DNA from: Bacteroides sp.
Lineage (GTDB): Bacteria > Bacteroidota > Bacteroidia > Bacteroidales > Muribaculaceae
Direction: 5' to 3'
NCBI GenBank assembly: GCA_023666835.1
Contig: JAMPBJ010000002.1
Span: 62,001-126,000, forward strand
Length of the DNA: 64,000 bases
Position 1 is the first letter of the stretch. Every line of letters begins with the position of its first letter. The position numbers and the translations under genes were made by a program. The notes beneath the pieces were generated by a model. That model made no database searches. It was not told where the DNA came from and saw only the letters and a program-made list of their open reading frames with translations. Shown here in pieces: positions 1 to 7,116 of the stretch.

Positions 1-1
1 G

Positions 2-283
2 GCAGACAAAAACTACACCTTCATGCAACTTGCCACCGGGCAGCGCCTCACCTTTACGTTTTCGCTTCAAAAAATGCAAACCCACCTTGCAGCATCGCTC
101 GGCGATGATGCACGCATATTTGCGCGTGTGGGCAAGTCGCACATCGTCAATCTGACGATGATCTACAATATCGATATTGCGAAGCGGGTGCTACGACTGA
201 TGACGCCGGTGCAGGGGAGAATGTTTAATCTGAAAATTTCGCTTGAAGCTTTGCGCAATTTGAGAGCGCTGTTTGTCAAGTAA
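2..283 (+). CDS. LytTR-type DNA-binding domain protein, C-terminal fragment (5' end outside window)
   Basis: The reading frame is open from base 2, so the first ATG (position 23) is internal and the gene begins upstream of the window. The visible 93 residues match the LytTR DNA-binding fold: an N-terminal YTF/MQL strand, a run of amphipathic strands, the hallmark FARVGKSHIVNL segment, and a terminal leucine-rich helix. Family knowledge: LytTR domains usually end response regulators of the LytR/AlgR class and bind DNA through beta strands. Whether a receiver domain precedes it cannot be seen. It ends 28 bases before the start of the FHA cluster on the same strand and could be cotranscribed with it. 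Confidence 0.8.
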   Translation, partial: ADKNYTFMQLATGQRLTFTFSLQKMQTHLAASLGDDARIFARVGKSHIVNLTMIYNIDIAKRVLRLMTPVQGRMFNLKISLEALRNLRALFVK

Positions 284-311
284 AAACGATAAGGGCTGTT
301 TATATAACGAG

Positions 312-1034
312 ATGTCACAGGAAATAATACTTATAGGAAGAGGTGTTTCGGCCAATGGTCACAATATCGTAATAGATCAGACCGTCAAGACGGCCAGCAA
401 TAACCATGCACGAATCATAACTGATGGAGTGACAGTGAAGGTCGAGGATCTTGATTCGACCAACGGCACCTACGTCAACGGCATCAGGATTGCATCGAAG
501 AAACTCAATCCGGGCGACAGGCTGACACTTGGAGGTCCCAATGGCTATCCTATTGATCTGAAAAGATTTTTCGCCGGCCAGCAGCCGATATTTGGCGGTA
601 ATGACACACCACTGCATCCGCATGATGATTTCTGTGAAAAAGTAAGACGCCTTGAACACGTCTATAATCAATATCAGGACGATGTTGAGTCGCTGCAGAA
701 GGCTCAGGGATCAGTGTTGCTCATAAGAATGTTGCCTACAATGGTTCTGGGTGTGCTGACCACTATTGCCACGGCTTTGGTTAGCGATGAGCAGAAGGTG
801 GCCATAGGTATCGGAGGCGGTATCATGACAGTGGTCTGCTTTCTCTGCGCTGCAGCCATGGCCAATAACAAGTCGGTCAATATCAATAGAGAGCGTACCC
901 GATTGACTGAGAATTTCGATCTTGAATTCGTGTGCCCACATTGCGGATCGAGCTGGAAAGGCCATACGTTTAATTACTATCGCAACAAAGGCGAATGTCC
1001 GATGTGTCATAAAAAATTCGTATTAGACGGGTAG
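312..1034 (+). CDS. Membrane-anchored FHA domain protein with C-terminal zinc ribbon
   Basis: 240 residues from the ATG at 312; the frame is open further upstream, but the FHA fold starts immediately after this Met. Residues 4-88 form an FHA domain with G9-R10, S29-N-N-H32 and D-S49-T-N-G-T, the residues that contact phosphothreonine in this family. A charged helix (about 105-133) leads to two membrane segments (about 135-157 and 162-184), and the protein ends in a four-cysteine zinc ribbon (C208/C211 and C229/C232). The FHA and zinc ribbon should lie on the same, cytoplasmic, side. It is the first gene of a four-gene same-strand cluster with a second FHA protein and a PP2C phosphatase, so a phosphopeptide-reading role at the membrane is inferred. 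No specific function is known to me. Confidence 0.8.
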   Translation: MSQEIILIGRGVSANGHNIVIDQTVKTASNNHARIITDGVTVKVEDLDSTNGTYVNGIRIASKKLNPGDRLTLGGPNGYPIDLKRFFAGQQPIFGGNDTPLHPHDDFCEKVRRLEHVYNQYQDDVESLQKAQGSVLLIRMLPTMVLGVLTTIATALVSDEQKVAIGIGGGIMTVVCFLCAAAMANNKSVNINRERTRLTENFDLEFVCPHCGSSWKGHTFNYYRNKGECPMCHKKFVLDG

Positions 1035-1157
1035 GGCAAGTTAGCGAGATTGTGTGCTATGTCACAGCAATCGGATATTTCGTCATAGAATCATACGATG
1101 AATTTGTCAATTGCCCGAAGGAACTGTAAATTTGAAACAAATAAAATAGAAATCAAG

Positions 1158-2330
1158 ATGACAAACTACGATCAAAACAAGACCCAGATCCTTGACAATG
1201 CGGATCGCGTTCGCTACAATATGCCTCCGATTCCGGGGAGCAATGGTGGAAGCAATGCAAAAAGTTCAGGTTCATCGACAGGTAAAATCGTTGCACTCGG
1301 TGCACTCGGTGCGGTTGCCGGCATAGCCGGTGCGGCCGGCATCAGCACATATGCTCCTGCGCCCCGCATGAATGAAGAGGATGTTAAGTTGCCCGATCCG
1401 GAAGAAACGGCCGATGTTGTCGACGCTGCCGCTCAACAGGACGCTGCCGATAAGACCGACACCATCAATCCTTCAAATGTAGCATCGAAAAGTGTCGATA
1501 TCAACGTGCCTGATCTTGGCGATATTCATCTTGCTATCGGTCCTTCTGATTCCATGTCGTTCAATACAGCGTTCTCCGTAGCCCGCAACGAGGTTGGCCC
1601 TCACGGCATCTTCGAATGGCGTGGTGGTGTGTATGGTACTTATTATCAGAATGAGTGGGCTCACCTTCCCCAATCTTACCGCGAAGAATTTTCCAGTCAT
1701 GACTGGACTCAATTGTGTGCAACGGGTCATGAACCTGTCGGCGTGGATCCGGACCACGACTATCCTGATCTTTATATATCGAGCGACGAAGGCGGCCGCC
1801 CTGTCATTGCTCTGACTGATGCTTTCACCGGTGAGACGGTGCATTATTATCCCGATGGCTCCATGGTGCCTGTGTTTGATGACTATGGTCAGGTGATTTG
1901 TATGATAGATTCTTCAGAATTGGAATCAGTCAATCCGGGAGATGTTATCGTGTTTACAAGCACCGGCGATATAGTTTGTGCCAGCGATCCTTTTGATGCT
2001 GTTTTTGCCATGGTATCTGCTGCTGAAGATCCCGGATGCGATGTTGATGCGACTGAAGTATATGCTGACTACGACGATAGTGTTGTTGAGGCCATCATAC
2101 CTGATGCTGAGATTTCGAAAGAGTTTGACCTCATAGATTCTGATCCTGCTGTTCTCGTTTTCGACGATGATGTCATCGAATCGGATACTATGACTGATGT
2201 CAGATCGGATGTAATTGAAGTTATTGAAGACGACAGCTTAAATTCATTTTCCGAGCAAGCCCACAACATATTCCCCGACGAGGATACCTATGACACGGGC
2301 ATGGATACGTTTGACGACTATACTGTCTGA
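1158..2330 (+). CDS. Uncharacterised membrane protein with N-terminal TQIL motif, glycine-rich TM and acidic tail
   Basis: 390 residues from ATG 1158 (an upstream in-frame start at 1098 adds a non-conserved-looking leader). Not recognised as a named family. The N-terminus carries K-T9-Q-I-L-D-N, almost the same as a motif in the neighbouring zinc ribbon-FHA protein. Residues 43-64 are a Gly/Ala-zipper membrane segment. Residues about 131-183 form a compact domain with S-F-N-T-A-F, G-P-H-G, F-E-W-R-G, V-Y-G-T-Y and E-W, which looks like a repeated Bacteroidota motif but which I cannot name. The last 100 residues are extremely rich in Asp/Glu and predicted disordered. Its place between two FHA genes and beside a PP2C gene makes it a candidate phospho-substrate; this is inference. 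Confidence 0.7.
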   Translation: MTNYDQNKTQILDNADRVRYNMPPIPGSNGGSNAKSSGSSTGKIVALGALGAVAGIAGAAGISTYAPAPRMNEEDVKLPDPEETADVVDAAAQQDAADKTDTINPSNVASKSVDINVPDLGDIHLAIGPSDSMSFNTAFSVARNEVGPHGIFEWRGGVYGTYYQNEWAHLPQSYREEFSSHDWTQLCATGHEPVGVDPDHDYPDLYISSDEGGRPVIALTDAFTGETVHYYPDGSMVPVFDDYGQVICMIDSSELESVNPGDVIVFTSTGDIVCASDPFDAVFAMVSAAEDPGCDVDATEVYADYDDSVVEAIIPDAEISKEFDLIDSDPAVLVFDDDVIESDTMTDVRSDVIEVIEDDSLNSFSEQAHNIFPDEDTYDTGMDTFDDYTV

Positions 2331-2358
2331 TTCTGCAACTGCACAGTTTGTTTGACCG

Positions 2359-3105
2359 ATGAATTCAAGTAAATCAATCAACCAGTGCCCGAATTGTGGC
2401 AAGGAGATCATGTTTGACAGATCGCGCAACGGTCGCGTCAAATGTGCGGCATGCGGTTTTATCGGGCCCATGCAGGTGTTCAAACGCATCATGTTTTGTC
2501 CCGACTGCAATAAAAAGGTTTTGGTAGCCAAAGATGGTGTGTCGTCATTGCAATGTCCGCATTGCCTTAAATTCAATCCACTGGCCGCTTTCAATGACCG
2601 TCCCGTGCAGACTCAGCCTAAACTTGGTTCAGCTGCGGCTCAACCTCCGGTGCCTCCGCAGAGCGGCGCCCATTATGGATTTAATCCCATGCAATCGTCC
2701 CGTGGTGCATTCGGAGAATCTTCTTCACCACACACTCAGATTCTTGAAAACACATCAGACTATCGTCCCGGCAGTCTGGTGCTGGATTCCGACGACGGTA
2801 GCTGGATCGGCCCGCATCAGCCTATACCTTTGCGCTTGGGTCGCAATGTGATAGGCCGTGCTGCCCAGACATCCATGGCCGACATCAAACTCCAGACGCT
2901 CGACATGACCATCAGCAAGCAGCATATCAATATCGAAATGTCGGTGAAGCCCGACGGCAAGATAAAACATGTGCTGAAAGATCTCGGCTCGACCAACGGC
3001 ACATATCTCAACGACGTGCGTCTCGATGTCGACGACGAATCGGTGCTTGAACCCGGCAATAAAATCAGATTGGGGCACACCGTATTAAGATTTGAACTGA
3101 TTTGA
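2359..3105 (+). CDS. Zinc ribbon-FHA domain protein with TQIL linker motif
   Basis: 248 residues, starting 28 bases after the previous stop. The N-terminus has cysteine pairs C10/C13, C29/C32, C47/C50 and C66/C69, that is two tandem four-cysteine zinc ribbons. A Pro/Ser-rich linker (80-125) contains H-T126-Q-I-L-E-N, followed by an FHA domain (about 155-246) with G161-R162, S186-K-Q-H189 and S211-T-N-G-T215. In characterised FHA proteins such as GarA/OdhI, a phosphorylatable Thr ahead of the FHA domain controls binding; a similar switch at T126 is inferred. No membrane segment is seen, so the protein is probably soluble and may bridge membrane partners. It ends 13 bases before the PP2C gene. 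Confidence 0.8.
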   Translation: MNSSKSINQCPNCGKEIMFDRSRNGRVKCAACGFIGPMQVFKRIMFCPDCNKKVLVAKDGVSSLQCPHCLKFNPLAAFNDRPVQTQPKLGSAAAQPPVPPQSGAHYGFNPMQSSRGAFGESSSPHTQILENTSDYRPGSLVLDSDDGSWIGPHQPIPLRLGRNVIGRAAQTSMADIKLQTLDMTISKQHINIEMSVKPDGKIKHVLKDLGSTNGTYLNDVRLDVDDESVLEPGNKIRLGHTVLRFELI

Positions 3106-3118
3106 AATACCTTCATAT

Positions 3119-4684
3119 ATGGAAATCTACAAACCATTGGTGATTTGGCAACAAGGCCGTCGTGAAAATCAAGAAGACAGCATCTATCCGGCCATCGGTG
3201 ATGCCACAACTGATTCGCGCACTTTCATGGTGTGCGATGGAATGGGCGGTCACGAAGCCGGCGAAGTGGCAAGCGGCATTGTTGTCGATACCATTTCGCA
3301 ATATGTAGAAGCGCACGCATCGCAGCCGTTCACGTCAGATATCCTGCGCTCTGCTCTTCAAAAAGCCTATGAAAATCTTAAGGCTCATGATAGCTCCAAT
3401 GAGGCTCGCAAGATGGGTACTACGCTGACCTTTCTGCATCTCGACAACGAAGGCGCAGTGGCTGCCCATATTGGCGACAGCCGCATCTATCAGATACGAC
3501 CCACGGCCACCGGGGCAGAAATCATATATAAATCATCGGATCATTCGCTTGTCAATGAGCTGGTGAAAGCCGGTGTGATAACCGAAGCGGAGGCTGCCAA
3601 CCACCCGAAGCGAAATGTTATCACGCGAGCGATGCAACCGCGCGACGACCATCATGACGGTGCCACGGTGCTTCACACCAACGATGTCGTGGCCGGCGAT
3701 GTGTTTCTGCTGTGCTCTGATGGGGTGTCGGGTGTGGTTGGCGATGACCAACTGATAGAACTGTGGTCAAATAGTTCCATATCCAACGAAGTGCGTATGG
3801 ACCTTATCGCTTCGGCATGTGCCGAAAAGGGTCATGACAACTATTCGGCCTATCTCGTACCGATTGCCGAAGGTTGCGGAATGGGAACGGTAATGTCGCA
3901 AATCGAAGAGCTTACCCTTGACAATGTCAACGCCATTCCTGCTTCGGATCCGTCGATGGCTATGAATGCTTCGGTTGCATCCGCACCGCAGTTTAGCTCT
4001 CCAACAACGGTATCGACATCAGACGATTTTGTTGGTGCTAAGCATTTCGGATCGGCGCCCGTTAAGAACAATTCCAAGAAATATCTTATTGCAGCCGTGA
4101 TCGTTGCATGTCTGGGGCTTGCAATTCTTGGAGGTTACATGCTTTTCTCTTCGTCAGACAAGGAAGATGTCGAGGATACTAATGCGGTCGATGATTCGCG
4201 ATCAAATGCTGAGCGAGAGCTTGGCAAAGAGATGTGGGATGAAGCGGAATACCCCGAAGGATTTGCCGGGGAGCGAAATCACAAGAGAATGCAACAACAG
4301 GTCGGTAAACCCGATGAGGGTGCTTCAGGCGGACAGAGGAATGTCGTTGATGCATCACGTGCCGAGGGCTCGGGTCAACATATCTCCGGTGAATCGAATG
4401 TGCAAAATGATAAAGAACCCCCATCGTCTTCAGAATCATTGCTTAAGGGACGAAGTCAAACTCAACCATCGGAATCTGATTCATGGTCGACCCGCGACAG
4501 TCGCATCGGTAAAGGGGGCAGCAGCAATGGCAACAACAGTGACAACACCGGCAGTGGTAACAATGCCAATAAAAACAGCAATGGAATGTCGTCGAAACCG
4601 GATGGCTTGAAACAGTCAGGTCCCAATTCGACAAATCCCAAGGCCACAGCTCAACCGACTTCTCCCTCGGTGCATTCCATCTGA
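3119..4684 (+). CDS. PP2C-family protein serine/threonine phosphatase, membrane-anchored
   Basis: 521 residues. Residues 1-250 are a complete PP2C catalytic domain: R15-E-N-Q-E-D20, VCD40-G-M-G-G-H, M-G-T-T-L-T, HIGD120-S-R, S-S-D-H-S-L, H-P-K-R-N-V-I-T-R, LLCSD201-G-V-S-G and G-H-D240-N. These supply the metal-binding aspartates, so the enzyme should be active. A linker (250-320) leads to one membrane segment (about 321-344), and the last 175 residues are a low-complexity Ser/Asn/Gly-rich region, probably periplasmic. The catalytic domain is therefore cytoplasmic. Closely spaced after two FHA genes, it probably removes phosphates that those domains read. No Ser/Thr kinase gene lies in this window. 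Confidence 0.9.
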   Translation: MEIYKPLVIWQQGRRENQEDSIYPAIGDATTDSRTFMVCDGMGGHEAGEVASGIVVDTISQYVEAHASQPFTSDILRSALQKAYENLKAHDSSNEARKMGTTLTFLHLDNEGAVAAHIGDSRIYQIRPTATGAEIIYKSSDHSLVNELVKAGVITEAEAANHPKRNVITRAMQPRDDHHDGATVLHTNDVVAGDVFLLCSDGVSGVVGDDQLIELWSNSSISNEVRMDLIASACAEKGHDNYSAYLVPIAEGCGMGTVMSQIEELTLDNVNAIPASDPSMAMNASVASAPQFSSPTTVSTSDDFVGAKHFGSAPVKNNSKKYLIAAVIVACLGLAILGGYMLFSSSDKEDVEDTNAVDDSRSNAERELGKEMWDEAEYPEGFAGERNHKRMQQQVGKPDEGASGGQRNVVDASRAEGSGQHISGESNVQNDKEPPSSSESLLKGRSQTQPSESDSWSTRDSRIGKGGSSNGNNSDNTGSGNNANKNSNGMSSKPDGLKQSGPNSTNPKATAQPTSPSVHSI

Positions 4685-4730
4685 AAAAATGCTGAGGCAG
4701 AAGTGTCGGCGTTGTTATGGAAAGGCGATT

Positions 4731-4767
4731 TTAAGAGCCTGTTCCATAATATTTGTTAACGATGGGG
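4731..4767 (+). repeat. Left terminal inverted repeat of the IS
   Basis: The 37 bases match the reverse complement of 5820-5857 with a single one-base gap. The same first 26 bases open the solo end at 16390. Confidence 0.85.
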
Positions 4768-4802
4768 TCGCATATCGTGGAGTGATTTTGGGATTGACGC
4801 GA

Positions 4803-4830
4803 AGGAGCAATGGGGCTCCATTGTGACTGA
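4803..4830 (+). repeat. Subterminal palindrome module, IS left end
   Basis: AAGGAGC, then the palindrome CAATGG-ggct-CCATTG, then TGACTGA. It begins about 73 bases inside the left terminus. Four other copies in the window sit at nearly the same distance from an element end. Confidence 0.75.
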
Positions 4831-4988
4831 GCGGCATTGCTAAAAGCGCCCACGAGATGCGAGACGGAAGTAATATCTTTGTGGCCAATACGTTATAATC
4901 GTATATGGATAATGCAACTTTATTGACCTCAACCCAAAAGCGATGATTGCGTGGCTATCTGAAAAGGGCTACTATTGGCTTGAATTTT

Positions 4989-5650
4989 AGGTATTTATAT
5001 TGGATTGTGTATCTTTTGCGAACGGGGTGTCAATGGCGGTTGATTCCGCGCTCTTTTGGCCATTGGCGAAATATAACGCATTTCGTTCGTGGACTCAACG
5101 CCAATGATTCGATTCGCTACTGAAACATTTGGCCCATGTTAAGCGGAAAAAGCGAGGCAGAAACGGCTCGCCCACTGTGGTAATTATAGATAGCCAAAGT
5201 TCGCGCAGCGGACTTTCCAGGTCACAAAAAGGCATTGACGGAAACAAGAAAATCAAAGGAATCAAACGCCACATTGCCGTCGATTCAAATGGTTTTCCGT
5301 TGGCCGTTACCGTTACTGAGGCAAACGTCCACGATTCCAAAGCAGCGTATTCCCTGTTGGAAAAAACTTGCGACAATTTTCCGACTGTCGTCTCGGTCAA
5401 AGCAGATAATGGTTATCGAGGTAAGCTTGCAGAAGCAATGAAACGCGCTATGAACGTTGAAGTTAGGTGCATCAAATCAAATTATGGCATCTCTGAGTTC
5501 GTTCCGCTTGAAGGACGATGGGTAGTTGAACGAACCATATCGTGGCTGGACAATTTTAGGCGCTTGGCGAGAAATTATGAGCAATATCTGCACACAGCTA
5601 CGGCCATGACTAAACTTGCCTTTATGGTGATATTGCTCAAAGACATTTAG
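4989..5650 (+). pseudogene. IS5-family transposase, N-terminal half degenerate and frameshifted
   Basis: The intact part (from the TTG at 5129) encodes 173 residues of a DDE transposase of the IS5 superfamily: D21 in V-V-I-I-D-S-Q, D93 in K-A-D-N-G-Y-R-G and E134 in R-W-V-V-E-R-T-I-S-W-L. Upstream, the typical N-terminal segment ([15 protein letters not shown]) is recognisable at 5004-5048 but in a different frame (-1 relative to the downstream frame), with stops at 5105 and 5121 in the two frames. Part of the IS5 family uses programmed frameshifting, but no A-rich or other classic slippery site lies in the short overlap, and the region before 4990 also has stops. I judge it inactive. Confidence 0.8.
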
Positions 5651-5756
5651 CAGTGTCAATCCAAGCTCACCTTATGCAAAATCAGGCCACCGGGTTGTCG
5701 GGCGCAGGGAAGTTACCTTCGCCTCGGCCATTCATTGGCATCTTTGGCAGTGCTCA

Positions 5757-5784
5757 TCAGTCACAATGGAGCCCCATTGCTCCT
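5757..5784 (-). repeat. Subterminal palindrome module, IS right end
   Basis: Read on the minus strand: AAGGAGC, palindrome CAATGG-ggct-CCATTG, TGACTGA. It begins about 74 bases inside the right terminus at 5857, mirroring the left end. Confidence 0.75.
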
Positions 5785-5819
5785 TCTTCGCCCTACCAAA
5801 TCTGCTCAATGACTGGCCG

Positions 5820-5857
5820 CCCCATCGTTAACCAAATATTATGGAACAGGCTCTTAA
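5820..5857 (-). repeat. Right terminal inverted repeat of the IS
   Basis: Inverse copy of 4731-4767. The segment from here back to about 5663 is noncoding and is the part duplicated at 16390-16584. Confidence 0.85.
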
Positions 5858-5890
5858 TCGCCTTTAGTTTCTTATCGCCGTTAGTTTCTT
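5857..5890. repeat. Two tandem 17-base repeats abutting the IS end
   Basis: ATCGCC(T/G)TTAGTTTCTT occurs twice in a row with one mismatch, directly at the right boundary of the insertion sequence. It may be a slippage product or a trace of the insertion site. Confidence 0.7.
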
Positions 5891-5949
5891 ATATGTGTAG
5901 GGGCAACGATTGTGGATTGCAGCTCCATTGGCCGGGTCTATCCGGAAGG

Positions 5950-5970
5950 ACGGCGATTGGAAATCGCCGT
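5950..5970. repeat. Perfect 9-bp stem-loop between IS and DUF4831-like gene
   Basis: ACGGCGATT-gga-AATCGCCGT lies 21 bases beyond the stop of the minus-strand gene at 5992. No T-run follows on the minus strand, so it is a possible RNA 3'-end structure rather than a standard terminator. Confidence 0.5.
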
Positions 5971-5991
5971 ACCATTCGCCTTTCCATCACA

Positions 5992-7080
5992 TTAGGGGGT
6001 GACTGTGCCCAGTTCGAGGATAGCTCCGGTGATGGGATCGAATTTTGCGTAGGCCGGGGCCTTTTTGTCGGTGAAGAGGTTGGGATCGAGACCGAATACC
6101 ACTCCCAGCTGAGCCACATTGATGCGGTCGCTGCTGATTTGTTGACCCATGAATTCGGTGGTCACAACGGCGGATCCCGGTATGCGATAAGCGAATCCTC
6201 CTTTTGGGAAACGTTTCACTTCCTGCTTCTCGTTTTTGGGGAGCTGGCCGCGTTCGGTCACGGTGAAAGTGATCTTGATGGGGTCGCCGGTCAGATTGTC
6301 GGCGTCGACCAGACCTTCGAGTGCCGATATGCGTGCCACAACCATGGAGTGGACATCAGTGCTGTCGGCGGGGATGTCGACCGAAATGGTATTGACTTGT
6401 GTTGATTGTTGCACCGTGCCGATAAACATTGCGGTCAGGGCCTCTTCCTGGGCGGCGAGATTGTCGAGTGCAAGCTGCATGGCCTGTCCGTCGGAAGGCA
6501 TGTTGTCGGCAGTGCCTGAAATGATTTCGCTGCGACTCTGGCGCAGTTCAAAGATTCGGTTGGCAGCCAGTTCGGCTCGTTTGGCTGACGACGGGCTTTG
6601 GAGCATTTCGGCCGTGACAGCTTGAGTGGCGGCGGGCGATTGCAGTATGGTGGGTTGAGCCTCTTGTGCCACAGGCAATGTCGTTGGCTGCACAGATATT
6701 GTTGATTCGGTGTTGATGGAGAGAGGGAAGTCCATATCGTTGAGTATCATGAATGGTGTGCTGCCTGATTTGAATTGCACTAAGTATCGCTCGTCGGAAT
6801 TGGCCACTCCGCGTGGATTGACCGCGACGCTCTTGAGTGTGTAGACAACTGAGGATTCGGTGATCGGGTCAAGGCCGAGATATTTCTTCGCATAGAGGTG
6901 AAATTCACCTGGTGTGCGTTCGGTCTTCTCTGTCTCGATGGTCACATCGGCAACTGTGGTCGGGAGTGTATAAATCAGCCCGTATTCGTTGAGCTTGTTG
7001 GCTGTAAGCTTTTGTGTGGTCTGTGCTTCGATGCTTAATGAGCAAGCAATCAGTGAGCAAGCAATCAGTAGTCGTATCAT
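5992..7080 (-). CDS. DUF4831-like exported protein
   Basis: 362 residues with an N-terminal signal peptide (hydrophobic 3-17, likely cleavage near S-I-E-A-Q). The body (Y-T-L-P, E-F-H-L-Y-A-K-K-Y-L-G, V-A-N-P-R-G-like segments, then a Gln/Ala-rich helical middle and a C-terminal beta-rich part) fits what I recall of the DUF4831 family, which is widespread in Bacteroidales and has no known function. The signal-peptide core contains a duplicated L-I-A-C-S from a 15-base tandem repeat. It follows the NAD(P)H-hydrate repair gene on the minus strand after 36 bases, so the two are probably cotranscribed; no shared function is evident. Confidence 0.65.
   Translation of the reverse strand: MIRLLIACSLIACSLSIEAQTTQKLTANKLNEYGLIYTLPTTVADVTIETEKTERTPGEFHLYAKKYLGLDPITESSVVYTLKSVAVNPRGVANSDERYLVQFKSGSTPFMILNDMDFPLSINTESTISVQPTTLPVAQEAQPTILQSPAATQAVTAEMLQSPSSAKRAELAANRIFELRQSRSEIISGTADNMPSDGQAMQLALDNLAAQEEALTAMFIGTVQQSTQVNTISVDIPADSTDVHSMVVARISALEGLVDADNLTGDPIKITFTVTERGQLPKNEKQEVKRFPKGGFAYRIPGSAVVTTEFMGQQISSDRINVAQLGVVFGLDPNLFTDKKAPAYAKFDPITGAILELGTVTP
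7039..7068. repeat. 15-base perfect tandem repeat inside a signal peptide
   Basis: TGAGCAAGCAATCAG occurs twice without interruption and, read on the minus strand, encodes the duplicated L-I-A-C-S of the DUF4831-like signal peptide. Confidence 0.85.
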
Positions 7081-7116
7081 GATTCTATATTAGAGGAAGA
7101 TCCGGTCGACATCTGT

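Larger units (their letters stand above)
4731..5857 (+). mobile_element. Degenerate IS5-type insertion sequence
   Basis: A 1.1-kb element bounded by inverted ends of about 35 bases that begin TTAAGAGCCTGTTCC and continue to GTTAACGATGGGG at both termini (4731-4767 and 5820-5857 in inverse orientation, one indel). The inverted symmetry runs a further 10 bases outward (AAAGGCGATT on the left, AATCGCCTTT on the right), so the true boundary and target duplication are uncertain. It holds a transposase reading frame with a broken N-terminal half. Both ends carry a subterminal palindrome flanked by GGAGC and TGACTGA. The right end, from just after the transposase stop, is present again alone at 16390-16584. 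Confidence 0.85.

Noticed and set aside
312..4684. Reading the FHA/PP2C cluster as the regulatory part of a type VI secretion system
   Set aside because: FHA, PP2C and kinase genes do accompany some type VI loci, but no sheath, tube, baseplate or ATPase gene is in the window, and the zinc ribbons do not belong to that system.
5653..6405. Plus-strand frame of 250 codons starting in the IS right end
   Set aside because: It runs from noncoding IS sequence straight into the antisense of the DUF4831-like gene, and its protein shows no coherent fold.
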